64,000 nucleotides of DNA from positions 154,285 through 218,284 of the forward strand of contig JAECRT010000001.1 of NCBI GenBank assembly GCA_016000085.1. The letters run 5' to 3'. The translations under genes were made by a program, and so were the position numbers. This stretch comes from Sphingomonadaceae bacterium (GTDB lineage: Bacteria > Pseudomonadota > Alphaproteobacteria > Sphingomonadales > Sphingomonadaceae). Below, piece by piece: positions 50,831 to 60,074 of the stretch. Position 1 is the stretch's first letter; every line of letters starts with the position of its first letter. The notes beneath the pieces were generated by a model. The model did no database searches and was not told the DNA's origin. It worked only from the letters and a program-made list of their open reading frames with translations.

Positions 50831-53670
50831 GCGGGAACGCCCCCTTCCTGGGGCACGATCGCCGTTTTTGGTGGAAGGGGCGCGAGATATCCCACCACCA
50901 GCATCAGCAGTCCTACCACAATGAACGCGACGATCCGCGCGCCTCCACCGGCGTTCCCGAGATCGACCAACAGCAGCTTAACGACGGTCAGCCCGAGTAG
51001 CCCCGCCCCAACCAGCCACAAGGTGCGCCGGCCACGTCGATAGGCGAACGCCATCAGTACCAGCGCGAGCGACGTCCACAGGATCGCCAGCCCTGTCTGG
51101 ACGACGACGTTTGCGAGCATCGCGTCAGGCTCCCACGACACACCCAGCATATGATGCGCGATCCGCAACCACACTGTATTGATCATGATAAAGGCGAGCG
51201 CCGCCAGCGCGCCGAGTGCGCCACGGCCGCTCAGCAGTGCTGCGCGGAGCGGCCGTGGATCGCTGGCCAACATGGCGCGCCGCCACATCTCCAGCCCGGC
51301 AAGCGCCAGCCCCAGTGTCAAATCCACCGGATTGATCAGCGGCAGATAGGGTAGCGGATCTGTTGCGCCCGATGAAAACACCGCCGTCAGCAACGCTCCG
51401 AAGAATGTCAGCCCGGCGATCGGTATAGCGGCATACCAGCCATAAGCGATGGCATGCGTGTCGAGCGGCCATCGCAACGGTATCGGCTGCGCACGCATCG
51501 CTCGACCACCCCACCAGGCCAAGGCAGCCAGCATGGCAGTCGCTGCGATCAGGAAAGTGACCTCTGCCCAGCCGGTGCCCCACAACAGCGCCCGATCGAT
51601 GCCGAGCCACAGGCAATCCGCCAGCATCGCCGTGGCCAACCATATTCCGCCGATATGGATCGCGTCCAACAGCCTATGCCTGTCGGCGGCCGTCGGATCG
51701 TCTTCGTTGCGGTAGGTCATCCACAGGTGAAGGCCGATCGCCGCGATCCAGATCGCCCAGTCCGGCGAATACAGCAAATATCCGCCCGATCCTTTGACGC
51801 TGATGAAGGACAGCGCCAACACCAGCAGGCTTGCGTAGCTTGGCCAGCACGCGACCGGCCAGTTCCACCGTCGACCGATCTGCTGCGCGCCCCCCGCACT
51901 GATCAGATAGGCCAGCATCGCCAGCAGAATTTGCATGCCGGTCGTAAACACCGGCACCGGCAACTGGCCAGCATATGGTGATGGCACCGAGCGCATCGCC
52001 TCGACCGTCCACGCCGCGCACCAGAAGACGAAGCCGAGCAGAAAAACGGGTTTTGCGAGTTGCCCTTCGAACCGCGCATAGAATCGCGCCAGCGTCGATC
52101 CACTATGCGGCAGCGCTGCGCGCAGCCACCAGGCCGTAGCCAATGCCGCCAGAGCGATCAGCATCGCTCCCACAAAACCGGCGTTTGCGAGCGGAAGGGG
52201 AAATGCCTGCCCATGCAAGCTGGCGAGATAGACCAGCGCCGCCATAAGCTGGAGCAGGATACCAAACAGCCGTGGCATCCACCGCGCCTGCCGCATTCCC
52301 ACCCAAAATGCCCCGGCGCCCTCAAGCGCCCATGCCGCCAGGGTCCAGCGCGCGCCGAGCGCCAAGGGAATCGCCAACGTCACGAAGCCGATACCTATCG
52401 CCAGCATCGTCTCGTTCATCACGCGAAAGCTCTCGCGCCGATAGCGCATCGTCCAGGCGGCGACGCCGAGATACAAGGCGGCAAAGCCCAGCGCGGCGAA
52501 CGCGCTGCCGAACGGTCGGTCATGGACCAGGCCCACTTGCAACCCGAACCCGGCCAACGCAGGCCCGAACAGCAATGTCGTGTCGGCGATATTGCCGAGC
52601 CGACCTGGTGTCGCGCGAGCGTAGAGTACGGCCGTCGCGACGTAGATAAGGACGGATGCGATCAGGGTGATCTGGGCCGGTACGAAGTCGGTGGTCCGAT
52701 AGGCAGTCACCCCCCAAATAGTTGCAACGCCAAATGTTGCGAAGAAACCAATCAGGTTGAGCACGCGCCAGGATTGCCGGTGCGCAATGAAGAGGATCGC
52801 GAGGTTCAATATGGTGTAGTAAATGAAAACTACGACAATGTTGCCGCCACCGCTCGACAGCAAAAGCGGTACTGCAAAGCCGCCCGCAAACGCGGTCGCT
52901 GCCAGTGCCTGCGACCGCTGTAGCAAAGCTAGGGCGCAACCGAGCGCGCACACGGCGATCATGAGGATAAACGCCGCGGTGATCGGGAAGAATTCGTACA
53001 GTTTCGCGGCGGCGAACAGGGTGAGATAAACGATCGCGATACCGCCGCCCTGCAGCGCCAATCCGAAATCCGGCCGTGCTGCGCGGGTTCGGAAACCGAC
53101 TGCAAGCAGCGCGATGCCGATGGCAGCGACAAGCGCCAACCGCAGCTCGATCGGGAACAACCCGGCCGACGCCGCATAGCTGGCCAGGAATGACAGGCCG
53201 ACGAACAAAATGATGAGGCCGACGCGGACGATGGTGTTGCCACCAAAGAGCCACGTCTTCGCCGCATCGAAAGCAGTTGCCACCATTGTCTCGATCCAGA
53301 CCGGCTCGGCCTGCGCGGCGGGCTCTGGATCGCGCGGTACTGGCGCGTCGATACGCGTGGTCGAAACAGGCTCGGTCACGCCCCTCGCCGCCAATCCTGC
53401 CGATGCAGTTGGCGGTGCGGTGGCGGATCGGTCGATATTCTGCGCGCCAGGCGCCACTGCGGGGGGTGATGTGGTAATGCCGCGAGCCAGCAGCCCGTCG
53501 ATCTGCGCCCGGAGCAGCTCGGTTTCGCGTAAGATTTCGGCACGCACTCCCCGGCGCAGCGCCCATCCGGCGACACCCCCGAACAAACCGCCCAGGAGAA
53601 AGCCATAGTCCTCGAAGTCGACAAGGACCCAACCGAGGATCGCACTTAAAACTGCCGTCCAAACGATCAT
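50827..53670 (-). CDS. DUF2339 family multi-pass membrane protein
   Basis: ~947 aa with >20 TM segments; WLFGGNTIVRVGLIILFVGLSFLASYAA. Confidence 0.82.
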   Translation of the reverse strand: MIVWTAVLSAILGWVLVDFEDYGFLLGGLFGGVAGWALRRGVRAEILRETELLRAQIDGLLARGITTSPPAVAPGAQNIDRSATAPPTASAGLAARGVTEPVSTTRIDAPVPRDPEPAAQAEPVWIETMVATAFDAAKTWLFGGNTIVRVGLIILFVGLSFLASYAASAGLFPIELRLALVAAIGIALLAVGFRTRAARPDFGLALQGGGIAIVYLTLFAAAKLYEFFPITAAFILMIAVCALGCALALLQRSQALAATAFAGGFAVPLLLSSGGGNIVVVFIYYTILNLAILFIAHRQSWRVLNLIGFFATFGVATIWGVTAYRTTDFVPAQITLIASVLIYVATAVLYARATPGRLGNIADTTLLFGPALAGFGLQVGLVHDRPFGSAFAALGFAALYLGVAAWTMRYRRESFRVMNETMLAIGIGFVTLAIPLALGARWTLAAWALEGAGAFWVGMRQARWMPRLFGILLQLMAALVYLASLHGQAFPLPLANAGFVGAMLIALAALATAWWLRAALPHSGSTLARFYARFEGQLAKPVFLLGFVFWCAAWTVEAMRSVPSPYAGQLPVPVFTTGMQILLAMLAYLISAGGAQQIGRRWNWPVACWPSYASLLVLALSFISVKGSGGYLLYSPDWAIWIAAIGLHLWMTYRNEDDPTAADRHRLLDAIHIGGIWLATAMLADCLWLGIDRALLWGTGWAEVTFLIAATAMLAALAWWGGRAMRAQPIPLRWPLDTHAIAYGWYAAIPIAGLTFFGALLTAVFSSGATDPLPYLPLINPVDLTLGLALAGLEMWRRAMLASDPRPLRAALLSGRGALGALAALAFIMINTVWLRIAHHMLGVSWEPDAMLANVVVQTGLAILWTSLALVLMAFAYRRGRRTLWLVGAGLLGLTVVKLLLVDLGNAGGGARIVAFIVVGLLMLVVGYLAPLPPKTAIVPQEGGVPA

Positions 53671-53850
53671 GCGCCCCGCCCCCGTCCCTATTGTCCCTCA
53701 CTGCATGGCGCACGCGAGACGATAGGTCGAGTGGCTACATGTCAAACGACCATAGCACTGTCAGCCAGCAGGTCGACAATCTGGTGCTGGCGCATGGCAC
53801 GGATGAGAACAAAATACCCGACGCCAATCGTCCGTTTCTAAACAGCCTTC

Positions 53851-55011
53851 TTAAGCCATCATATTCTCGATTTCCGCTGGGGAATAACCGAGCGTGCTGA
53901 GCAATTCAGCCGTATCCGCCCCCGGCAAAGGCAGTGTGGCCGAACGGGCCGCAAGCACCCCGTCGAACGCGATCGGCAATGCCGGCAGGTGTGTCTCTCG
54001 ACCGTCGGGCAGGGTGACCGCCTCCAATGCGCCGGATGCGGCGAGATGGGGATCATCGAACATGTCTTCGGGCCGACCGATCGGCGCAAAAGGCAAGCCG
54101 GTGCCTTCCAGCTTGGCAATCACCTCCGCGCTGGTGAACCCCCCGATCAGCGCACGGACCTGCGGCAGGATACGGTCCCGCGCGAGCACGCGATCATTAT
54201 TCTTACGGATACTGAGATCCGACCACAGCGCGTCCAAACCAAACAGCGCACAGAATTTTTCCCATAGCGCATCGGTGACGACGCCAATGAAGACCGGATC
54301 GTCCCGCGTTTCGAACACATCGTAAATCGCCCAGGCCGAAATCCGGGCGGGCATGGGATCGGCGGCTTTGCCGGTCACTGCGAACTGCGCCATATGCTGG
54401 CCGACCAGATAGACAGTCGTCTCGAACAGCGATGTCTGGACCAGCTGACCGCGTCCGGTACGGTGCCTTTCTTCCAGCGCCGCGAGGATGCCGATCACCC
54501 CAAACATGCCGCCAGTTACGTCGATTACACTGGAACCAGCGCGCAGGGGACGCCCCGGAGGTCCGGTCATATAGGCAAGCCCGCCCATCATCTGCGCCAC
54601 TTCGTCAAGCGCGGTGCGCGCTTCATAGGGGCCAGGCAGAAACCCTTTGGCCGAACAATAGATAAGCCGGGGATTGGCCTCGGCCATGGCGGCATAGCCC
54701 AGCCCCAGTCGATCCAGTGCGCCCGGTCGAAAATTCTCGACCAATATGTCGGCGTTGGCCACCAGCCGCTTTGCAACGTCCAGCCCCTGTTCGGACTTGA
54801 GATCGAGCGAAATGCTTTTCTTGTGGCGATTATACATCGGGAAATAGCCCGATCCCGATCCCAACAGCGTGCGTGTCTTGTCCCCCTCAGCGGGTTCGAC
54901 GCGGATCACCTCTGCTCCCAGCGAAGCGAGCATCGCCCCCGCGGCAGGGCCCATCACCATATGGGTGAATTCAACGACGCGAAGGCCGACGAGCGGCTGG
55001 GGCGTGCTCAT
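53851..55011 (-). CDS. CaiB/BaiF family CoA transferase
   Basis: PLVGLRVVEFTHMVMGPAAGAMLASLGAEVIRVEPAEGDKTR; KKSISLDLKSEQGLDVAKRLVANADILVENFRPGALDRLGLGY. Confidence 0.94.
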   Translation of the reverse strand: MSTPQPLVGLRVVEFTHMVMGPAAGAMLASLGAEVIRVEPAEGDKTRTLLGSGSGYFPMYNRHKKSISLDLKSEQGLDVAKRLVANADILVENFRPGALDRLGLGYAAMAEANPRLIYCSAKGFLPGPYEARTALDEVAQMMGGLAYMTGPPGRPLRAGSSVIDVTGGMFGVIGILAALEERHRTGRGQLVQTSLFETTVYLVGQHMAQFAVTGKAADPMPARISAWAIYDVFETRDDPVFIGVVTDALWEKFCALFGLDALWSDLSIRKNNDRVLARDRILPQVRALIGGFTSAEVIAKLEGTGLPFAPIGRPEDMFDDPHLAASGALEAVTLPDGRETHLPALPIAFDGVLAARSATLPLPGADTAELLSTLGYSPAEIENMMA

Positions 55012-55937
55012 GCTGCGACCTTTCCGAAGCCGAGCGGCAGACCCGCGTCGGGGGTGAAGCCATAAAGCGGCTCTCCCGGCAGCGCCTCGGCCACGATCGC
55101 GCGCACCTTCAGCAATTTATCCAGGTCAATGCCCGTCTCATAACCCATCGCCGCCAGCATGAAGACCAGATCCTCCGTCACAATATTCCCCGATGCGCCC
55201 GGGGCGAACGGACAGCCGCCAAGGCCGCCCAGCGAGGAATCGAGCGTCGTGATGCCCTCATCCAACCCGGCCAGCGCATTGGCGAGGCCGAGGCCACGGG
55301 TATTGTGCAGGTGGAGCGTGTTAAGCCGACTGTCGCCCACTGCCGCTTTTACCTTGCGCACAAGGCGCTTTACTTGCGCGGGATTGGCGTAGCCGGTCGT
55401 GTCCGACAGGCCGACCTCCACGGCGCCAGCCTCGATCGATGCAACCGCAAGCCGAACGACCGCCTCTTCGCTGACCACCCCTTCGATCGTGCAGCCAAAG
55501 GCCGTCGCCAAACCGATCTCAAAATGCGGGCGCGTCTCTTCAGGCTGCGCGGCGACCAGCGCGGCGATGGCGCGGATCTCGGCGATCACCGCTGCATGAT
55601 CCTTACGCACATTTTTCAAGCTGTGCGTTTCTGACATGGAAAAGGGCATCGAGATTTTCTGCGCGCCCGCCGCGATGGCGCGCTCCGCGCCTTTCAGGTT
55701 CGGCACCAGAGCGGCGACGGCCAGTCCCTCTATCCCCCGGGCGAACGCCACCAGTTCAGCCGTGTCCGCCATCTGCGGCAGCAGCGACGGCGGGACGAAG
55801 CTGCCTACCTCAATCTCCGGCACGCCAGCCGCCGCCTCGGCAGCGATCCATGCCTTTTTCGCGTCCAACGGCATGACGCGGGCAATGCTTTGCAGGCCAT
55901 CGCGAGGACCGACCTCGCTGATATGAATGCGGCTCAT
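55008..55937 (-). CDS. Hydroxymethylglutaryl-CoA lyase family protein
   Basis: ISEVGPRDGLQ; GLSDTTGYANPAQV; LHLHNTRGLGLANA; GGLGGCPFAPGASGNIVTED. Confidence 0.92.
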   Translation of the reverse strand: MSRIHISEVGPRDGLQSIARVMPLDAKKAWIAAEAAAGVPEIEVGSFVPPSLLPQMADTAELVAFARGIEGLAVAALVPNLKGAERAIAAGAQKISMPFSMSETHSLKNVRKDHAAVIAEIRAIAALVAAQPEETRPHFEIGLATAFGCTIEGVVSEEAVVRLAVASIEAGAVEVGLSDTTGYANPAQVKRLVRKVKAAVGDSRLNTLHLHNTRGLGLANALAGLDEGITTLDSSLGGLGGCPFAPGASGNIVTEDLVFMLAAMGYETGIDLDKLLKVRAIVAEALPGEPLYGFTPDAGLPLGFGKVAA

Positions 55938-56551
55938 CCGATTATATCTCCAAAATAGACCCAGGGCCGCGCCATCCGGTCGGCGGCCTGGAAAGCCGCA
56001 ATATCGGCCTTATGCTTGAATGTGAGGTCGATCGCGTCGAGACCTTCGAGCAGCATCGCCTTGGCCTCGCCACCAATCTCGAACGGCCAGCTTCGTCCGT
56101 CGGCAAGCGACACGGTCTGGCTGGGCAGGTCCACCGTCACCGGGCCGCCATCGGCCGCGATCTCGGCGATCGCCGTTGCCGGGACCGGCGCAGGCACGAT
56201 ACCATTGCGTGTACAATTGCCCGCGAATATCGGGGCGAAGCTGGGTGCGATCACCGCGCTAATGCCATATTCGGCCAACGCCCAGACCGCATGTTCGCGG
56301 CTCGATCCGCAACCAAAATTGCTGCCGCCCAACAGGATATGCGCGTCGGCATAATACGGCTGGTTGAGTATGAACGCCGGATCGGGGTCGCGGCCACCTG
56401 CCTTCAGATAGCGCCAGGCAGCAAACAGGCCGTCTGCCAAACCTGTCTTGCCAGTGCTTTTCATCTCGCGCGAAGGAATGATCGCATCGGTATCGATATT
56501 GTCGCGCAGCAGCGGCGCGGCGATGGCAGTCAATCGTGTAAAGGGGGTCAT
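55934..56551 (-). CDS. Aconitase-superfamily small subunit (LeuD-like)
   Basis: MTPFTRLTAIAAPLLRDNIDTDAIIPSREMK; LLGGSNFGCGSSREHAVWAL. Confidence 0.92.
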   Translation of the reverse strand: MTPFTRLTAIAAPLLRDNIDTDAIIPSREMKSTGKTGLADGLFAAWRYLKAGGRDPDPAFILNQPYYADAHILLGGSNFGCGSSREHAVWALAEYGISAVIAPSFAPIFAGNCTRNGIVPAPVPATAIAEIAADGGPVTVDLPSQTVSLADGRSWPFEIGGEAKAMLLEGLDAIDLTFKHKADIAAFQAADRMARPWVYFGDIIG

Positions 56552-57930
56552 CTGGCAAGCTCCCGCGGATCGGCGATCATCCCGGCTATGGCGCTGGCAG
56601 CCACCATTTCAGGGCTGGCGATGTGCGTGCGGATGCCGGGGCCTTGCCGCCCTTCAAAATTGCGGTTGGTCGAAGAAACGACCCGCGCGCCAGCGGGAAA
56701 ACTCTCGCCCCCGGCGTAAAAACACATGGAACAACCACTTTCCCGCCATTCGAAGCCCGCCGCCATGAACATGCGATCCAGCCCTTCCGCTTCGGCCGCG
56801 CGTTTCACCGCCGATGATCCCGGCACGCACAGCGCCTTAACGCCTGGCGCGATGGAACGGCCCTGAAGTAGCGCAGCGGCGCGGCGCAGGTCCGACAGGC
56901 GACCATTGGTGCAACTGCCGATGAAGGCGGCGTCGATCGGGATGCCCGCGACCGGCTGCCTCGCCTGAAGCCCCATATAGGCGAGCGCGCGTTCCCCTGC
57001 ATCGACCGGGACTGCGCCTGAAATACCGACGCTCTGCTCAGGTGATGTGCCCCATCCGACCATCGGCTCGATATCGGCGGCATCAATGACGATTTCCGCG
57101 TCATAGGTCGCGCCCGCGTCGCTCGGCAGGGTGCGCCAATGGGCAACCGCGCGGGTCCAGTCCTCACCCTGCGGCGCATAGCGCCGACCCTTGAGCCACG
57201 CATAGGTTGTTTCGTCCGGCGCGATCATTCCGGTCATCGCGGAAAATTCTGTCGCCATGTTGCACAGCGTCATGCGCGCTTCCATGTCGAGTGCCGTCAC
57301 AGCGTCGCCCGCAAACTCGACGGCATGACCCTTGCCGCCGCCCGCGCCGTGGCGCGCGATGAGCGCCAGGATCATGTCCTTCGGCGTCACCCCCACGCTC
57401 AGCGTGCCCGTGAAACGCACGCACATGGTGTGCGGCCTTGCAATGCGCAGCGTGCCGGTGGCCATCGCATGTTCCGCCTCGGACGATCCGATACCCCAGG
57501 CCAGCGCGCCCAACGCGCCTTGCGTGCAGGTATGACTGTCCGGCGCAATCAACGTAAGGCCGGGCAACACGATGCCCAGTTCAGGCGAGACGACATGGAC
57601 GATACCCTGATCGGGATCGGTGACGTCGAACAGCGTCAGACCAGCCTCATGGGCGGCGGCGCGCGTTTCGGTGATGAACGCCTGACCACCCGGCATGAGC
57701 GTCTGATCGCCCCGCCCCGGTCGCGTGTCGACGATATGATCCATCACGCAGAAAACCCGCGCGGGGTCCGCCACCGCGCGTCCGGCCGCTTTCAGGCTGC
57801 CCAGCGCCGCAGCGCCGGTCCGCTCGTGCAGAAAGATGCGATCGATCGCGACCAAAGCCGCACCGCCGGGTAAATCGGCGACGCGGTGCTGGTCCCATAT
57901 CTTGGCAAACAGAGTGCGGGGATCAGGCAG
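56548..57930 (-). CDS. Aconitase-superfamily large subunit (LeuC-like)
   Basis: DSHTCTQGALGALAWGIGSSEAEHAMAT; AFIGSCTNGRLSDLRRAA; FEWRESGCSMCFYAGGE; NRNFEGRQGPG. Probable CTG start at 57930 (GGAGG-N6-CTG). Confidence 0.9.
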   Translation of the reverse strand: MPDPRTLFAKIWDQHRVADLPGGAALVAIDRIFLHERTGAAALGSLKAAGRAVADPARVFCVMDHIVDTRPGRGDQTLMPGGQAFITETRAAAHEAGLTLFDVTDPDQGIVHVVSPELGIVLPGLTLIAPDSHTCTQGALGALAWGIGSSEAEHAMATGTLRIARPHTMCVRFTGTLSVGVTPKDMILALIARHGAGGGKGHAVEFAGDAVTALDMEARMTLCNMATEFSAMTGMIAPDETTYAWLKGRRYAPQGEDWTRAVAHWRTLPSDAGATYDAEIVIDAADIEPMVGWGTSPEQSVGISGAVPVDAGERALAYMGLQARQPVAGIPIDAAFIGSCTNGRLSDLRRAAALLQGRSIAPGVKALCVPGSSAVKRAAEAEGLDRMFMAAGFEWRESGCSMCFYAGGESFPAGARVVSSTNRNFEGRQGPGIRTHIASPEMVAASAIAGMIADPRELAR

Positions 57931-58423
57931 GAATCGCCTCCATGTCCTTTTCCACGCTCGCCCAGTCGCGCGTGACCAATTCTTCCTGAATCGCGGTGCG
58001 CGTCTCAAGCTGCCCGTCGCGGATCCAATGCCAGGTGCGGCACCGCTTCTGGCCGTCGTCCGACAGCTGGATCATCTCGTAGAGATAGAGGCTTGGGTCG
58101 CCCTGACGCTGCCAATACAGCATCACGGTGCGATTTTTTTCGTCCAGTCCGACTTCGGCTGCCCAGCCCTTGATCAACTCATTATCCCACCACACGCGCT
58201 TGTCGTGATAGGTGGCGGGGAAATCACGAATGTCGGTACGGCCATCGTCCCACAGATACCAGTTGGTCTGGTGATAGGGCGCGTCGCTGTCTTCCTTGAA
58301 ACGGCACAGCAGGCGCGACTTATGCTCGTCAATCTTCTCACCAGCAGCGTTATAATAGGTGTAAACGCCGTCCCACACGCCTTCATGGCGTGCGAGCAAC
58401 GGCATATCTTCACGAATTCCCAT
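57923..58423 (-). CDS. Small DUF3598/lipocalin-like protein of unknown function
   Basis: 166 aa: LARHEGVWDGVYTYYNAAGEKIDEHKSRLLCRF...WYLWDDGRTDIRDFPATYHDKRVWWDNELIKGWAAE. Start at ATG 58423. Confidence 0.72.
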   Translation of the reverse strand: MGIREDMPLLARHEGVWDGVYTYYNAAGEKIDEHKSRLLCRFKEDSDAPYHQTNWYLWDDGRTDIRDFPATYHDKRVWWDNELIKGWAAEVGLDEKNRTVMLYWQRQGDPSLYLYEMIQLSDDGQKRCRTWHWIRDGQLETRTAIQEELVTRDWASVEKDMEAIPA

Positions 58424-58436
58424 CCTATTCTCCTTT

Positions 58437-59990
58437 TCAGAAACCCTTGGGTGCCCAGATGTCGTCACGCGACGCCGCCCAGTCCGCCTTGTCCCACACC
58501 CGGATCGGTGGCGCCGCAGCGACCAGCGCATCGCGATCCGCCGCAAGCAGCGTTCCCAGCAAGGCGCGGCCTGTGCGGGCGCGGATCAGGCTGCGATGCT
58601 CTGCGGCCAAAGCCTCCGGCTCGATCTCAGGCGCGGCGAAGGGAATGGCGTTCGCGGCCTTCGCGTCGAACCATGGCCAGAAGAAATGGGCTGCGCGCAC
58701 CGCGCTCCAACCCGCGTTCAGATAGCTGCCGAAACGGTCCGGCGCCTGATCGGGGATCGCCAGAGCGGCCCAGCGCGTCGCATCTTGAGCGAGCGGGATA
58801 TGGGCCGCTATGGCGCCCCAACCCTGTGCCGCAGATCGTGTGGCAATGGCGGCCGCCAGAATAGCCGACACCCCTTCGCCAATTACCACAGGCGCTTGCG
58901 CGGTGCCGATCGCGGCAATGGCGGCGGCGGCGATGGCACTCCAATCGTCTATCGCCGGGGCATGACCATCCTGCCAGTTATCGGACAGGCCATGACCGGG
59001 CAGGTCGATCGCCAGCGCGTCACGGGTATCGAGCAGTTCAGCCGCACGACCCGGAGCATGGATCAGCACCGTTTCAGCAGCGCGGTCGCCTTTCCAATGG
59101 ATCAGCCCGTCAAAACCGGGGGTGATGAGGTGAACAAAACCACCGTCGCTGCTTTCGCCCAGCGCAGGCGTCGGCAGCGCCTCGCCCTCCAGAAGATGCG
59201 CAAGACACGCCGCTTCCAGGTCCGCAGGTGTTGCTACGGCCTCAGCGCGCCAACTGGGCGGCATCGCACCAAGACGGGCGATATGTGCCTGAAGAGGATC
59301 GCCATTATATGCGGCGATCAGGACGGGCACCGTTTCGGCATCGACGGGCGGAATGTCGCGCGGCGCACGCAGAACGGCGCCATAACCCGCCCGATAGGCA
59401 TCGCCGCTGTCCAGCATGTCGCGGATCACCGCATCCGTCTTTGCAGGATCGTCATGCGCCACACTGATTCGCGCCGCATCACGCACATCGAACCAAGGGA
59501 AGAACCAGGTCTGCTCGATAATCCGGTTCCACAGCCAGGTCAGATGCTCGCCATAGGCGCTGGGCACGAACGGCGGCAGATAGGAAGTATCGAAGATCCG
59601 CATCTCTTCCGGCGTCCACACGGCATAGCCGCCGGTCGCGAGGCGGATAAAGCGTTCTGGATGGCGCTTGACCGCACCAATCAGAATGATCCCGCCCGAA
59701 TGGAAGCCATAAGCCGCCGTCTTTTCAATGCCCAGCGCATCCAGCAGTTCGACCAGCGCCTGCGAGAAACCCTCGATATCCGGGTTGCCCGGCAGTGCAT
59801 CGGACTGGCCGAAGCCGGGCGTGTCGGGTGCGATACAGGTGAAATGCGCAGCCCATTTCTCCATCAACGGTTCGTATTCCGCGGAGCTTCGCGGACTTTG
59901 ATGCACCATCAACAGCGTGGGGCCTGATCCGGCCTTGCGATAATGGACTCGGCGATTGCCGACGCGGATGAAATGGCGAGTGATGTTCAT
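58437..59990 (-). CDS. Alpha/beta hydrolase, apparent tandem two-domain protein
   Basis: Domain 1: PTLLMVHQSPRSSAEYEPLMEKWAAHFTCIAPDTPGFGQSD with nucleophile elbow GFHSGG; domain 2 starts ~aa 300 (ETVLIHAPGR...LAIDLPGHGLSDN). Confidence 0.88.
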   Translation of the reverse strand: MNITRHFIRVGNRRVHYRKAGSGPTLLMVHQSPRSSAEYEPLMEKWAAHFTCIAPDTPGFGQSDALPGNPDIEGFSQALVELLDALGIEKTAAYGFHSGGIILIGAVKRHPERFIRLATGGYAVWTPEEMRIFDTSYLPPFVPSAYGEHLTWLWNRIIEQTWFFPWFDVRDAARISVAHDDPAKTDAVIRDMLDSGDAYRAGYGAVLRAPRDIPPVDAETVPVLIAAYNGDPLQAHIARLGAMPPSWRAEAVATPADLEAACLAHLLEGEALPTPALGESSDGGFVHLITPGFDGLIHWKGDRAAETVLIHAPGRAAELLDTRDALAIDLPGHGLSDNWQDGHAPAIDDWSAIAAAAIAAIGTAQAPVVIGEGVSAILAAAIATRSAAQGWGAIAAHIPLAQDATRWAALAIPDQAPDRFGSYLNAGWSAVRAAHFFWPWFDAKAANAIPFAAPEIEPEALAAEHRSLIRARTGRALLGTLLAADRDALVAAAPPIRVWDKADWAASRDDIWAPKGF

Positions 59991-60000
59991 GCCCTATAAC

Positions 60001-60012
60001 TTGTCCGGACAA
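60001..60012. promoter_or_regulatory. Perfect palindrome TTGTCCGGACAA, candidate operator
   Basis: 11 bp upstream of the minus-strand hydrolase ATG in the divergent intergenic region. Confidence 0.55.
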
Positions 60013-60044
60013 ATTCCTCTCGACAAGCCCTTTTCTGTAACTAG

Positions 60045-60059
60045 TGTCGAATTCCGACA
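60045..60059. promoter_or_regulatory. Inverted repeat TGTCG-AATTC-CGACA, candidate second operator
   Basis: Shares TGTC/GACA half-sites with 60001-60012; lies upstream of the SD/start of the plus-strand operon. Confidence 0.5.
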
Positions 60060-60074
60060 ACTATGGAGGTTTGG

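Noticed and set aside
53691-53900. Small plus-strand ORF (MSNDHSTVSQQVDNLVLAHGTDENK...) between DUF2339 and CaiB genes
   Set aside because: Protein-like stretch but overlaps the CaiB 3' end and lacks a clear SD; insufficient support.
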